This document shows positions 45,110-54,467 of a DNA stretch of 64,000 nt, in pieces (the stretch's first letter is position 1; every line of letters begins with the position of its first letter). The position numbers and the translations under genes are program-made. Source of the DNA: Sulfurimonas sp. (lineage in GTDB: Bacteria > Campylobacterota > Campylobacteria > Campylobacterales > Sulfurimonadaceae); contig JAOFSE010000003.1 of assembly GCA_028044295.1 (NCBI GenBank), positions 62,001 to 126,000 of the forward strand, given 5' to 3'. The notes below the pieces were generated by a model. It was not told the origin of the DNA. It saw only the letters and a list, made by a program, of their open reading frames with translations, and ran no database searches.

Positions 45110-45934
45110 CTATAGTTCTCTATTTGGACTCGTTCTAACATGTGTGTAATAAAGCGTTAAACCAGTAAATAATAAACCACCAAATAAGTTACCTAAAGCA
45201 ACTGGAAGTTCATTCCATAAAAGATAATCTCCAACTGTAAATTCACCACCCATAATTAATGAGAACGGAAATAAAAACATATTTACAATAGAATGCTCAA
45301 AACCCATGAAGAAGAACAACATAATTGGCATCCACATTGCGATAGCCTTACCACTTACTGTTGTAGAAACCATAGCACCAACTACACCCATAGCAACCAT
45401 CCAGTTACAAAGCATACCACGAATAAATACTGTTATCCAACCTGTTACACCATGTGCTTGGTATCCTAAAGTACGAGCTTCACCAATACCTGCAACTTTA
45501 GTAGCAATCTTACCACCAAAACCAGCTATATTTGGATCAAAGGTACCATAAGTAAATATAAACGCCATCAAAAATGCAACTGTTAGTGCACCACCTAAGT
45601 TACCTAAAGCAACAAGTCCCCAGTTGCGAAGTATTTGACTCATTGTAACACCAGGACGTTTGTCTATCCATGCTAATGGTACTAACATAAACACACCAGT
45701 TAACAAATCAAACTTCATTAAATACAACATTATGAATCCTATTGGGAATAATGCTGATGCTAGTATAAATGAACCTGATTTCATTGCTACAGTAATAGCA
45801 AATACTGCAGCTAGTGCAAGGATAGCACCTGCCATATATGCTCTAATTACTGTATCCTTGTTAGACATGTATACTTTGGATTCACCTGAATCAACCATTT
45901 TTGTAACAAATTCTGAGGGCTCTAAATACGCCAT
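45110..45934 (-). CDS. Formate/nitrite transporter family channel
   Basis: A 274-residue pentameric-channel protein of the FocA/NirC (FNT) family with six membrane helices. Family features include GNLGGALTVAF, LCNWMVAMGVVGA and the pore-lining GFEHSIVNMFLFP. FNT members carry formate, nitrite or hydrosulfide; the ion cannot be fixed from sequence. Location just upstream of cyanase (gap 97 bases) suggests nitrite or possibly cyanate entry. It is the first gene of the three-gene group ending with the phosphatase-kinase fusion. Confidence 0.9.
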   Translation of the reverse strand: MAYLEPSEFVTKMVDSGESKVYMSNKDTVIRAYMAGAILALAAVFAITVAMKSGSFILASALFPIGFIMLYLMKFDLLTGVFMLVPLAWIDKRPGVTMSQILRNWGLVALGNLGGALTVAFLMAFIFTYGTFDPNIAGFGGKIATKVAGIGEARTLGYQAHGVTGWITVFIRGMLCNWMVAMGVVGAMVSTTVSGKAIAMWMPIMLFFFMGFEHSIVNMFLFPFSLIMGGEFTVGDYLLWNELPVALGNLFGGLLFTGLTLYYTHVRTSPNREL

Positions 45935-46080
45935 TTATTTTCCTTACTAAATTAAGATAATAAAATAATAACACTACTTGACCTATATTTATGCACTTTA
46001 ATGTATAAATATTAATCAATAATATAAATAAATAATTTATAAACTTGGCATAATCCTAATAATAGAAGTAAAGGTAAATC

Positions 46081-46479
46081 ATGATGAGTTGGCAAACAAT
46101 ATTAGCTATTGGTAGTGGAGGTTTTTTAGGTGCTATACTACGTGCTTATTTAAATGGTCTAATATCTCATAGAGTCCCACATGATTTACCGTATGGTACT
46201 TTAGGTGTTAACTTAATAGGTAGCTTTATTATGGGAATATTTATAGCATACTTTATGTATACAACTATATTCTCTATCCATACAAAATCTTTCATATCTA
46301 CAGGTATACTTGGAGCATTAACTACATACTCTACATTTGCAATAGAGAGTTTTATATTAATAAAGGGTGGTCATATACTTTTAGCATTTTTAAATATGTC
46401 GTTCAATACATTTGGGACTGTTATTATGGCTAGTAGTGGATTTTATGTTGCTAGATTTTTGATAAATAAAGTTAATTGA
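46081..46479 (+). CDS. crcB: Fluoride channel Fluc/CrcB
   Basis: A 132-residue four-helix protein that exports fluoride as a dual-topology dimer. Family motifs are GGFLGAILRAYLNG at the start, LGVNLIGSFIMGI and the ALTTYSTF segment with the fluoride-lining Thr and Phe residues. An AAAGG ribosome site lies 7 bases before the ATG; a second ATG directly follows. No fluoride riboswitch pattern is seen in the 146-base AT-rich gap before it. It converges with petC. Confidence 0.92.
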   Translation: MMSWQTILAIGSGGFLGAILRAYLNGLISHRVPHDLPYGTLGVNLIGSFIMGIFIAYFMYTTIFSIHTKSFISTGILGALTTYSTFAIESFILIKGGHILLAFLNMSFNTFGTVIMASSGFYVARFLINKVN

Positions 46480-46516
46480 TTTTGTTTGAAAAGTGTATAG
46501 AGTAGAAATAGGTAAA

Positions 46517-46540
46517 GTAAAGAAGATCTCTCTTCTTTAC
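46517..46540. terminator. Bidirectional hairpin between crcB and petC
   Basis: Perfect 10-base arms GTAAAGAAGA (46517-46526) and TCTTCTTTAC (46531-46540) with a 4-base loop lie midway between the convergent stops of crcB and petC. The T-rich arm means it can act in either direction. Confidence 0.7.
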
Positions 46541-46550
46541 ACAAAACTTA

Positions 46551-47498
46551 CTAGTGTAAGTCTCTCCATACTTGTTTTTTCCATAGGAAAGCAAAGATTG
46601 CAAAGATAACAATGTAGATCATAACATTTTGACCAACTGCTTCTCTTTCGTGACGTTTAGTATCACCAGCATCTTTCATATACTCAATAACTTTACCAGC
46701 AGTTTCTGCAGTTACACCAACACGAGGCATAGCAGTACCAGCTAATTGATTTTGAGGGTTTTCGATAAGAGTAGAGATATAGCTCTCACTTCTTGAACGA
46801 ATGTACATACTTAAATCTGGTGGTAATTTACCCATGTATGCTTTTATACTATCTTCATAATCAAGTACATTAATATCAAACTCTAAAGAGTCTTTTTTAT
46901 GTTTGAAACTTGGTTTAGTACCAATTTGAGTCCATTTTTCATAACTCATTGCATGACATCTACCACAAGCATTCTCGAATGCCATTTTAGGAGTTAACTC
47001 ATCTTTAGAAACTGCTATAGATTGTAAGTAAGTAACCATATCCGCTACTTCTTGTTCCATATCTCCACCAGCACCATAAAAAGGAACCATTGGATGCATT
47101 TGACCTTTATTAGCGTCAAATTTATGCTCAACTTTTAGTGCATGTGCAGGGTTCTTAATTAAATCAGCTAAGAATTTATCATTGTAAACAACACCAGCAT
47201 TACTTAAATCAGGTGGGTTAACACCATAAGCAGCAGCAGCCATTTGTGGCTCCATAGATGCACTAATACCATCAACTTCAATAGAGTGACAACCAGTACA
47301 AGCAGCAGCTCCATGAACTAGTTCTTTACCATTAGCAGCATTACCTGTTTTAGTGATAGCAGGAAGGTCAGCATAAGCAAAACCTTCACTCTCAACATGC
47401 TTGTGCATTACATGGTGAGCATATGGCTCAACAAGATAATAAGTTACGAGCGAGAAGAATACAACAACCGCTATTATTAAAGGTTCTTTATTTTTCAT
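46551..47498 (-). CDS. petC: Di-heme cytochrome c subunit of the bc1 complex
   Basis: A membrane-bound c-type cytochrome of 315 residues that passes electrons from the bc1 complex to a soluble cytochrome. It has two haem sites, CTGCH (residues 67-71) and CGRCH (about 178-182), typical of the Campylobacterota PetC rather than mitochondrial c1. There is a membrane anchor at each end (about 8-25 and near 285-303). The longest frame starts at 47525, overlapping petB, but the ATG at 47498 has a GGGAGA ribosome site and leaves a 10-base gap, so I use it. Confidence 0.92.
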   Translation of the reverse strand: MKNKEPLIIAVVVFFSLVTYYLVEPYAHHVMHKHVESEGFAYADLPAITKTGNAANGKELVHGAAACTGCHSIEVDGISASMEPQMAAAAYGVNPPDLSNAGVVYNDKFLADLIKNPAHALKVEHKFDANKGQMHPMVPFYGAGGDMEQEVADMVTYLQSIAVSKDELTPKMAFENACGRCHAMSYEKWTQIGTKPSFKHKKDSLEFDINVLDYEDSIKAYMGKLPPDLSMYIRSRSESYISTLIENPQNQLAGTAMPRVGVTAETAGKVIEYMKDAGDTKRHEREAVGQNVMIYIVIFAIFAFLWKKQVWRDLH

Positions 47499-47508
47499 AT
47501 GTATCTCC

Positions 47509-48726
47509 CTATACTTTTTTTTCATATTTAGTAATGAATGGAAGAGCTATCCACATTACAATAAATAGTATTGCTGAAACAAAACCTATTTCACTAAATA
47601 TACCTTCTGGAGGTAATTTACCCATAGCTGTTAAAACAATCATATTGATTAACATTAACCAGAACCAAATAGCAAATGCTTTACCACGACGGTTTGCAGC
47701 ACATGTATTAGGGCTTCTATCTAACCATGGTAATAGAACAAAAATTACTTGAGCAAAACCAAAAGCGATTAGACCAACATCAACAGAGAATGGACGTAAA
47801 ATCTCATAAGACCATAGGAAATACCACTCAGGGTAAATATGTGCTGGTGTCTTAAGGCCATCAGCAGGGTCAAAGTTTACAGGATCCATTGCAAATCCAT
47901 AGTGATAAAATACTAGGTAAAAGAAGAAGATCAAGTAGATACCTACAACCATCATATCTTTAGACATAAAGTCATTAGCAAAACGCATAACTTTACTTCC
48001 AGCTTTGTCACCATCTAAATATTTTTTAGCTTCTACGTCAAAGTCAATCTCTTCACCATCTTGGTTATTAACATGAGGAATTCTAAGAGCTGCAAAGTGA
48101 AGACCAATTAGACCAAGAATAGCTAATGGAATAAGAAGTACATGAAGCATAAAGAAACGAGTTAAGAATGCTTGTGCAGGAACATAATCCCCACGAATCC
48201 ATTCAACTAAACCATCTGCATGTAAAGATCCACCAGAGAAAAGGTTAGTAATAACCATACCAGCCCAGTAAGACATTTGTCCCCATGGTAACATGTAACC
48301 AGAGAATGCTTCTGCTGAGAATGCAACAAAAAGAAGCATACCAGAGATCCAAATCATCTCACGACCTTTTTTATAAGAACCGTAGTAGATACCAGTAAAC
48401 ATATGAATGTATATGATAAGGAAAACAACAGATGCCGCAACACCATGTACATGTCTCCATAACCAACCAAAATCAACATCTCTCATAATTGTGAAGTTTA
48501 CGCTATAGAATGCTGTATCAACATTTGGTTGATAATACATTAGAAGGAAAATACCTGAAACTAAAAGTAGAGCGAAAGTGATTACTAGAACCATACCCAT
48601 TGCCCACAAGAAGTTAATGTTTTTAGGAATCCAATACTCAGATGCCATAACTTTTTCAACTTTTTCTATTGCTAAACGTTGGTTTAACCAATCTTTAACA
48701 CTAGTTGCTTTTGTAAAATGTGCCAT
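47509..48726 (-). CDS. petB: Cytochrome b subunit of the bc1 complex
   Basis: A 405-residue membrane protein with eight or more helices. Haem-ligand histidines lie in the WRHVHGVAASVVFLIIYIH helix and the later LHVLLIPLAILGLIGLHF helix. The quinol-oxidation motif PEWY is intact (HIYPEWYFLWSYE). It is a full-length cytochrome b with the subunit-IV part fused. The gene is the middle of petA-petB-petC, with an AGGAGA ribosome site 8 bases before the ATG. Confidence 0.95.
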   Translation of the reverse strand: MAHFTKATSVKDWLNQRLAIEKVEKVMASEYWIPKNINFLWAMGMVLVITFALLLVSGIFLLMYYQPNVDTAFYSVNFTIMRDVDFGWLWRHVHGVAASVVFLIIYIHMFTGIYYGSYKKGREMIWISGMLLFVAFSAEAFSGYMLPWGQMSYWAGMVITNLFSGGSLHADGLVEWIRGDYVPAQAFLTRFFMLHVLLIPLAILGLIGLHFAALRIPHVNNQDGEEIDFDVEAKKYLDGDKAGSKVMRFANDFMSKDMMVVGIYLIFFFYLVFYHYGFAMDPVNFDPADGLKTPAHIYPEWYFLWSYEILRPFSVDVGLIAFGFAQVIFVLLPWLDRSPNTCAANRRGKAFAIWFWLMLINMIVLTAMGKLPPEGIFSEIGFVSAILFIVMWIALPFITKYEKKV

Positions 48727-48741
48727 ATATTATCTCCTTTC

Positions 48742-49266
48742 CTATAGCGTAACGCCAGTATCTTTCATATTTGTATATTCTGGTCCAGCTTCACCTAGTA
48801 CTACTGTATTAGCATAGATTTTAAATGGAGGAATATCGAAACCACGTGGAGGTGGAACTTTTGTAACTTCACCAGTAAAGTCAAATTGACCACCATGACA
48901 AGCACATAAAAAACCTTGTTCTGAAGCATTGTATGCTGGGATACAACCCAGGTGTGTACATAAACCGATAGCTATCATATAATGTGAACCATCAACAATG
49001 ATATCACGCTTTTTTTGCTCTTCAGTTTGTTTAGCAACCATTTCTGCAGATTTCTTCAATACAAAAATAGGTTTACCTCTCCATTTTTCTGTTACTAATT
49101 GGTTTTCTTCATATGTAGTCATATCAAGTGTAGTAAAACCAGCTGCTTTAACACTTGGAAGTGGATCCCAAGTCTTTTTCATAGCTACTAGTGAACCGAT
49201 TGCACCGATTCCAGCTACAGCACCAAATGCTTTACCCATAAAACCTCTACGGCTATTTTTATGCAT
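48742..49266 (-). CDS. petA: Rieske iron-sulfur subunit of the bc1 complex
   Basis: A 174-residue Rieske protein. The 2Fe-2S cluster ligands are in CTHLGC and CACHGG. The N-terminus MHKNSRRGFMGKAFG holds a twin-arginine export signal and anchor. The longest frame begins at a TTG (49299), but a TATAGA -10 box lies at 49302-49307, so transcription would start downstream of that TTG; ATG 49266 follows GAGAG and is preferred. First gene of petABC, 16 bases before petB. Confidence 0.94.
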   Translation of the reverse strand: MHKNSRRGFMGKAFGAVAGIGAIGSLVAMKKTWDPLPSVKAAGFTTLDMTTYEENQLVTEKWRGKPIFVLKKSAEMVAKQTEEQKKRDIIVDGSHYMIAIGLCTHLGCIPAYNASEQGFLCACHGGQFDFTGEVTKVPPPRGFDIPPFKIYANTVVLGEAGPEYTNMKDTGVTL

Positions 49267-49301
49267 AATTTGCTCTCTTTCATGTAATTTTAGTGGCAAA
49301 T

Positions 49302-49307
49302 TCTATA
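49302..49307 (-). promoter_or_regulatory. petABC -10 box
   Basis: On the minus strand TGTTATAGAA gives an extended -10 (TATAGA at 49307-49302). The predicted leader to the ATG at 49266 is about 30 bases. No clear -35 box is seen. Confidence 0.5.
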
Positions 49308-49395
49308 ACAAAATAGCTTTAAGTATCGTTTAATTAAAGTTTTTATTTCTTAATTTGGAGGATTTGTTACGATTTTATTCTTATTTGGTGTGTAT

Positions 49396-49418
49396 GATAG
49401 TGAATAAGCTTCACTATC
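49396..49418 (-). terminator. Hairpin after mnmG
   Basis: Nine-base arms GATAGTGAA (49396-49404) and TTCACTATC (49410-49418) with a 5-base loop begin 3 bases after the mnmG stop on the minus strand. There is no T-run, so it is a weak terminator or a 3'-end hairpin. Confidence 0.5.
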
Positions 49419-49421
49419 CAT

Positions 49422-51296
49422 TTATTTTTTCTTAGAAGCCATTTTTATATATATATGTAGTATTTCTATAGCCGCTGGAGTAATTCCACTTATCATTGAT
49501 GCTGATTGAAGAGTTGGAGGGTTAAACTTATTTAACTTCTCTACAATCTCTGTAGATAAACCACTTACTGATTTAAAATCAAAGTTCTCTGGTATCTTAA
49601 CCTTTAGATACTTTTTCATTTTTTCTATCTCTTCACTCTGTTTTATAATATAACGGTAGTATTTACCTTCTACAAGAATCTCTTCTTTTATATAGTCATC
49701 ATAAACATCAAGTTCGGGAATAAGTTTAATCATTTTTTCAACATCAAAAGTTTTTCTTGCAATTATCTGTTGAGCAGTGATAATATCTTTTATAGGATCT
49801 TCATCCATTGAAGCTAAAAGAGCATTGAACTCTTTATTTGGTGTAAACTTAGTATCAAGAAGAAGTTGTGCCCCTTCTTTAATTTGCTTATCTTTTAGTT
49901 GTACTTTTTCATAAAGTTCATCATTAACAAGACCTAAATCATGTCCATAGTGACTAAGTCTAGTATCTGCTGACTCTTCACGAAGAAGTAATCTATACTC
50001 TGCGCGAGACGTGAACATACGATAAGGCTCTTTAGTACCTTTAGTAACTAAATCATCTATAAGAACACCTATGTATCCCTCATCACGACGAAGAACTAAT
50101 GGATCTTTGTCTTGTAGACTAAGTGAAGCATTTATCCCAGCCATTAGACCTTGTGCAGCTGCCTCTTCATAGCCTGTAGTACCATTAATTTGTCCAGCCA
50201 AGTAAAGACCTGATATTTTTTTAGTCTCTAGAGAGTGTTTAAGTTCACGAGGATCTACAAAATCATATTCTATTGCATAACCATAACGAACTATCTTGGC
50301 ATTTTCCATACCTATAACTGAGTGTATCATTTGTTGTTGTACATCAGGTGGAAGAGATGTAGACATTCCATTTACGTAACACTCTGTATTTTCTCTAGTT
50401 TGTGGTTCTATAAAAAGGTGATGTCTATCTTTGTCACGAAATCTATTTACTTTGTCTTCTATAGATGGACAATATCTTGGTCCTGTACCCTCAATCTGAC
50501 CTGTAAACATAGGGGCACGATAGAAGTTTGTCTCTATAATATTATGCGTATCTTCGTTTGTATAAGCAATATAACATGGGACTTGCTCTTTGTTTTTTCT
50601 AAACTCTTCTCTATTTGTTCTAAAACTAAATGGACTTGGTACTTCGTCACCACCTTGCTCTTCCATTTGTGAAAAGTCTATAGATGAGCTATCTATTCTT
50701 GCACAAGTTCCAGTTTTAAGTCTTCCCATTTCAAAGCCAGCATCTTTAAGTGAAGAACTGAGTCCAACACTACTCTGCTCACCAAAACGACCACCCTCTT
50801 GTTTAATCTCACCAATATGAATACGACCATTTAAAAATGTTCCACTTGTAATAATCACACGAGAAGCTCTATACTCATTTAAAAGATTTGTTTTTACACC
50901 TAAAACAACATTATCTTCTATGATTAAAGAGTCAGCCATCTCTTGAACTAAATCTAAATTAGAAGTGTTAAGAATTTTGTTTCTTGCAATAACTCTATAC
51001 TTATCCATATCTATTTGAGCACGACTTCCACGAACAGCAGGACCCTTAGTATGATTAAGTATACGAAACTGTATACCCGCTTCATCAGTAATAAGACCCA
51101 TTTCACCACCAAGAGCATCAAGCTCACGCACCAGATGACCTTTAGCTAAACCACCAACAGCAGGGTTACATGAAGTCGCTCCAACATTCTCAGCAAGCAT
51201 AGAAATCATAAGTGTTTTATTACCCATTCTTGCACAAGAAAGAGCTGCTTCAACACCAGCGTGACCACCACCAATAATTATTACATCATAATTCAT
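49422..51296 (-). CDS. mnmG: tRNA 5-carboxymethylaminomethyluridine synthesis protein MnmG
   Basis: MnmG (GidA) works with MnmE to modify the wobble uridine of several tRNAs. At 624 residues it has the FAD motif [17 protein letters not shown] at residues 9-25, the [24 protein letters not shown] block, GRFGEQSS, and [16 protein letters not shown]. The C-terminal helical region (about 540-620) contacts MnmE and tRNA. Its companion mnmE is not in the window. A related tRNA wobble enzyme, the MnmD-type methyltransferase, is at 54.5 kb. Confidence 0.96.
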   Translation of the reverse strand: MNYDVIIIGGGHAGVEAALSCARMGNKTLMISMLAENVGATSCNPAVGGLAKGHLVRELDALGGEMGLITDEAGIQFRILNHTKGPAVRGSRAQIDMDKYRVIARNKILNTSNLDLVQEMADSLIIEDNVVLGVKTNLLNEYRASRVIITSGTFLNGRIHIGEIKQEGGRFGEQSSVGLSSSLKDAGFEMGRLKTGTCARIDSSSIDFSQMEEQGGDEVPSPFSFRTNREEFRKNKEQVPCYIAYTNEDTHNIIETNFYRAPMFTGQIEGTGPRYCPSIEDKVNRFRDKDRHHLFIEPQTRENTECYVNGMSTSLPPDVQQQMIHSVIGMENAKIVRYGYAIEYDFVDPRELKHSLETKKISGLYLAGQINGTTGYEEAAAQGLMAGINASLSLQDKDPLVLRRDEGYIGVLIDDLVTKGTKEPYRMFTSRAEYRLLLREESADTRLSHYGHDLGLVNDELYEKVQLKDKQIKEGAQLLLDTKFTPNKEFNALLASMDEDPIKDIITAQQIIARKTFDVEKMIKLIPELDVYDDYIKEEILVEGKYYRYIIKQSEEIEKMKKYLKVKIPENFDFKSVSGLSTEIVEKLNKFNPPTLQSASMISGITPAAIEILHIYIKMASKKK

Positions 51297-51346
51297 AAAT
51301 GTTCCATTTTTTTCTTTAGCCGAATTTTATCATTTTTGAGTATCAT

Positions 51347-51373
51347 TTGACTAATATATATGAAATTAGTCAA
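51347..51373. repeat. Terminator-like hairpin in a divergent promoter region
   Basis: Nine-base arms TTGACTAAT (51347-51355) and ATTAGTCAA (51365-51373) with a 9-base loop are followed on the plus strand by GGTTTTT. It lies 14 bases before the Sel1-gene ATG and 50 bases beyond the mnmG start. It may act as an operator, as an attenuator of the Sel1-ribE-recQ group, or as the end of a short antisense RNA. Confidence 0.5.
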
Positions 51374-51387
51374 GGTTTTTAAGAATT

Positions 51388-52074
51388 ATGATAACAAAAG
51401 CACACGAAGCTTATAACAAAAAAGATTTTACAACTGCATTTAAAATGTATACAGACTTAGCAAATGAGGGTAATGCTGATGCGCAAACTTCACTTGCTTA
51501 CATGTACCAAAATGCTCAAGGCTGTGAAAAAAATGATGCTCGTGCATTAGAACTTTATGAAAAAGCAGCTGAAGCAAAACAACCATACGCACTTTTTAAT
51601 CTAGCGATTCTTTACATGAATGGAATCGGTGGAGTTGAACATAACCAGTTTAAAGCTCATGAACTTCATATGGAAGCCGCTACAAGAGAAGTTCCGCCTG
51701 CTATGTATGAAGTAGGACTGATGTTAGAACGTGGACTTGGATGTGTACAAAACTTTTCAGAGGCTGCTTTTTGGTATGAAGAGGGTGCAAAACGTGGACA
51801 CTTAGAGTCTTTTAACAACCTTGGTGTTTTATACAAAGATGGTCATGGAATAGAAGCGGATAGAGCTAGATGCTTCATCTGTTTTAAAAGAGCTGCAGAT
51901 GGTGGGCTACCAGCAGGTCTTTATAACCTGGGACAATTATATGATCAAGGTTATGGATGTGACCTAGACCATGATAAAGCTCTTGACTTATGTAGACAAG
52001 CAGCTTACAAAGGTCATGAAAAAGCTAAACTCATTATAAAAAGCCTTCAAGATGAAGGGAAAATTGTTTTCTAA
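51388..52074 (+). CDS. Sel1-repeat protein
   Basis: A 228-residue protein built almost entirely of about six 36-residue Sel1-type repeats with the AxxLYExAAxxGxxxAxxNLGxLY pattern, interrupted only by short variation (for example DARALELYEKAAEAKQ and DHDKALDLCRQAAYKG). There is no signal peptide, so it should be a cytoplasmic scaffold. Cysteine pairs that recur once per repeat are typical of the campylobacter/helicobacter Sel1 (Hcp-like) group. Its stop overlaps the ribE start (TAATG), so the two are translationally coupled. Confidence 0.88.
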   Translation: MITKAHEAYNKKDFTTAFKMYTDLANEGNADAQTSLAYMYQNAQGCEKNDARALELYEKAAEAKQPYALFNLAILYMNGIGGVEHNQFKAHELHMEAATREVPPAMYEVGLMLERGLGCVQNFSEAAFWYEEGAKRGHLESFNNLGVLYKDGHGIEADRARCFICFKRAADGGLPAGLYNLGQLYDQGYGCDLDHDKALDLCRQAAYKGHEKAKLIIKSLQDEGKIVF

Positions 52075-52685
52075 TGTTCACTGGACTAATAAGAGAAATT
52101 GCAACTGTTCAAAGCCTTTCAGGTAGCACATTAACTATAAAAGCTAAACATCAAGCAAAACTTGGTGACTCTATTGCTATTAATGGTGCGTGTCTTACAG
52201 TTGTAAAAGTTTTAGGTGATGGTTTTAGTGTTGAACTGTCTCCTGAGAGTCAAAAACTTCTTGCTATGGAAAACTACAAAGGTGAAGTACATATTGAACC
52301 TGCTATGATGATGGGTGATAGATTTGAAGGTCATATAGTTCAAGGCCATGTAGACTGTATAGGTACTATTAAAGATATAAAAAACTTAGGAAACTCTTTT
52401 GATGTTTTCGTACATGTAGAAAAAAAGTTTATCCCTTTCATAATACCTAAAGGCTCTGTAACAATAGATGGTGTTAGCCTAACTGTAAATGATGTTAATC
52501 CAGATAGTTTTAGACTTACAATCATTCCTCATACGATGAAAGAAACACTTTTTAGAAACTATAAAAAAGGTTCTAAGGTAAATGTTGAAACAGATATGTT
52601 CGCACGTTATGTATCACATATCATAGCTCATCAAAAACAGACACTTACATGGGATGAAGTAGACTCAATCTCAGCCAGATACTAA
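52074..52685 (+). CDS. ribE: Riboflavin synthase, alpha subunit
   Basis: The enzyme forms riboflavin from two molecules of 6,7-dimethyl-8-ribityllumazine. It has two homologous beta-barrel domains: MFTGLIREIA ... SIAINGACLTVV in the first, and EGHIVQGHVDCIGTI ... VTIDGVSLTVN in the second. At 203 residues it has normal length. It shares TAATG with the Sel1 gene and is followed by recQ after 6 bases. The gene is called ribE in E. coli (ribC in some species). No FMN riboswitch is visible. Confidence 0.94.
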   Translation: MFTGLIREIATVQSLSGSTLTIKAKHQAKLGDSIAINGACLTVVKVLGDGFSVELSPESQKLLAMENYKGEVHIEPAMMMGDRFEGHIVQGHVDCIGTIKDIKNLGNSFDVFVHVEKKFIPFIIPKGSVTIDGVSLTVNDVNPDSFRLTIIPHTMKETLFRNYKKGSKVNVETDMFARYVSHIIAHQKQTLTWDEVDSISARY

Positions 52686-52691
52686 GCAAAC

Positions 52692-54467
52692 TTGAAACTA
52701 AAAGTACTCAAAGACTCCTTTGGTCATAACAGTTTTAGAGAGCTACAAGAAGAAGGAGTAGATGCCATACTAGAAGGTAGAGACCTTCTTATGATTCTCC
52801 CAACTGGTGGAGGAAAATCTCTAGTTTATCAACTTCCAACTCTTTTAAAAGATGGCATAAGCATTGTAGTCTCTCCTCTCATAGCACTTATGCAAGACCA
52901 AGTATCAGCACTTAAAGCTCAAAACATCAATGCAGATATGATTTCATCAGCACAATCTTACGAAGAGGTAGAAGAAATAATCCAAAAAGCCAAGAGTGGT
53001 GAGTTAAAGTTTCTGTATCTATCACCTGAGCGATTAAATACAGAGGCTACCTACAATCTATTGAAATCTCTGAACATAAACTTCTTTGTTATAGATGAAG
53101 CTCACTGTATATCTCAATGGGGACATGAGTTTCGTGAAGACTATAGAGCGTTGGGAAATCTAAAACATAACTTTCCAGACGCAAATATTTGTGCTTTTAC
53201 AGCCACTTCAACAAACCATGTAACTGATGATATTATCAGAGAACTTAGACTTGATAATCCAGCCCTACTAAAAGGTAAAGTATTCAGAAAGAATATTTTT
53301 ATATCTGCTGAAAGGCGCTCCAGTAACGGCTATCCACAACTACAAAGATTCCTCTCTCGTCATACCGATGAGAGTGGAATCATCTACGTAAGTTCACGTA
53401 AAAAGGCCGAAGAATTAAGTGTCTTTTTAAACCTACATGGATACAAATCTCTTCCCTACCATGCTGGACTAGCTCAAAATGTTAGAGAACAAAACTTCAA
53501 AATCTTTGTAAATGACAAAGTAAACATAATGGTTGCAACAATAGCCTTTGGCATGGGCATTGATAAGAGTGATATACGTTTTGTTGTTCACATGTCGCTA
53601 CCAAAATCACAAGAAAACTACTACCAAGAGATAGGTCGTGCTGGCCGTGATGGAGAAGATAGTGAAGTCCTTTTACTTTTTAACTCTTCAGATATGGTTT
53701 TACAAAAGAGATTTTTACATAACATAGAAGATGAAAACTACAAAACGCATCTGGATTCTAAAATAGATGGTATATACAAATATTCAACAAGTGAAATATG
53801 TTTTCATAAACAGTTAGCTGAATACTTTGATGATACGCTCGATGCCTGTAATGATAGATGCGACAACTGCCTTGAGTCGGATGAAAAACGTCAAGATATA
53901 ACCAAAGAAGCACAAATGCTTTTAAGTGCTGTTTATAAGGTTGAACAAAATTTTGGAAAGAACTATATCATAGATATTTTACGAGGTTCTAAAGAACAGA
54001 AACTACTTGCAAATGAAGCAGATCAACTATCCGTATACAATATAGGTACGCATCTCAGTAAAAAAGAGTGGTTTGTAATCCTTGAGCGTCTTATGGAGTT
54101 AAAAGTTTTAACACTAGGTGAGTTTAGTGTTTTAAAACTCACCGACTCAGCTATAAATATCTTAAAGTCTAAAGAGAGTGTAGACATTAAATCATCTAGA
54201 CTTGAAGTAAATACAAAAGAGAAGAAAGTTAAACGTGCTGAAGAATTCGACTTTGATGAAGAGTTATTTGAAAAATTAAGACAAAAAAGAGCCGAAGTTG
54301 CTAAAAACCTTGGTGTTCCTGCGTACTTAGTATTTGGTGATAAAACTTTAAAACATCTAGCAGCAGATAAGCCAAACGACAAAGAGTCAATGCTTGAAGT
54401 AAATGGTGTAGGGGAGAAAAAATTTAATCAGTTTGGAAAAGATTTTTTAGAAATAATAGTTTCTTAA
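52692..54467 (+). CDS. recQ: ATP-dependent DNA helicase RecQ
   Basis: A 591-residue superfamily 2 helicase for recombination and fork repair. Motifs in order: Walker A PTGGGKSLVYQLP, DEAH box VIDEAHCISQWGHEFREDY, ATS motif, and QEIGRAGRDGE. The zinc-binding region has CFHKQLAEYFDD then CNDRCDNC. A winged-helix domain follows and an HRDC domain closes the protein (about 505-590). The frame starts at TTG with no strong ribosome site, so it may be read by coupling from ribE, whose stop is 6 bases away. Its end overlaps convergent mnmD by 4 bases. Confidence 0.94.
   Translation: MKLKVLKDSFGHNSFRELQEEGVDAILEGRDLLMILPTGGGKSLVYQLPTLLKDGISIVVSPLIALMQDQVSALKAQNINADMISSAQSYEEVEEIIQKAKSGELKFLYLSPERLNTEATYNLLKSLNINFFVIDEAHCISQWGHEFREDYRALGNLKHNFPDANICAFTATSTNHVTDDIIRELRLDNPALLKGKVFRKNIFISAERRSSNGYPQLQRFLSRHTDESGIIYVSSRKKAEELSVFLNLHGYKSLPYHAGLAQNVREQNFKIFVNDKVNIMVATIAFGMGIDKSDIRFVVHMSLPKSQENYYQEIGRAGRDGEDSEVLLLFNSSDMVLQKRFLHNIEDENYKTHLDSKIDGIYKYSTSEICFHKQLAEYFDDTLDACNDRCDNCLESDEKRQDITKEAQMLLSAVYKVEQNFGKNYIIDILRGSKEQKLLANEADQLSVYNIGTHLSKKEWFVILERLMELKVLTLGEFSVLKLTDSAINILKSKESVDIKSSRLEVNTKEKKVKRAEEFDFDEELFEKLRQKRAEVAKNLGVPAYLVFGDKTLKHLAADKPNDKESMLEVNGVGEKKFNQFGKDFLEIIVS

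Noticed and set aside
45935..46080. Fluoride riboswitch before crcB
   Set aside because: The gap is AT-rich and lacks the conserved GGNGAUGG and CUGAUG-type segments of the crcB motif.
50322..50672. 116-codon plus-strand frame inside mnmG
   Set aside because: It is antisense to conserved mnmG sequence and rich in Cys, Trp and Tyr, as expected for a chance frame.
54023..54382. 119-codon minus-strand frame inside recQ
   Set aside because: It is a shadow of the HRDC region of recQ.
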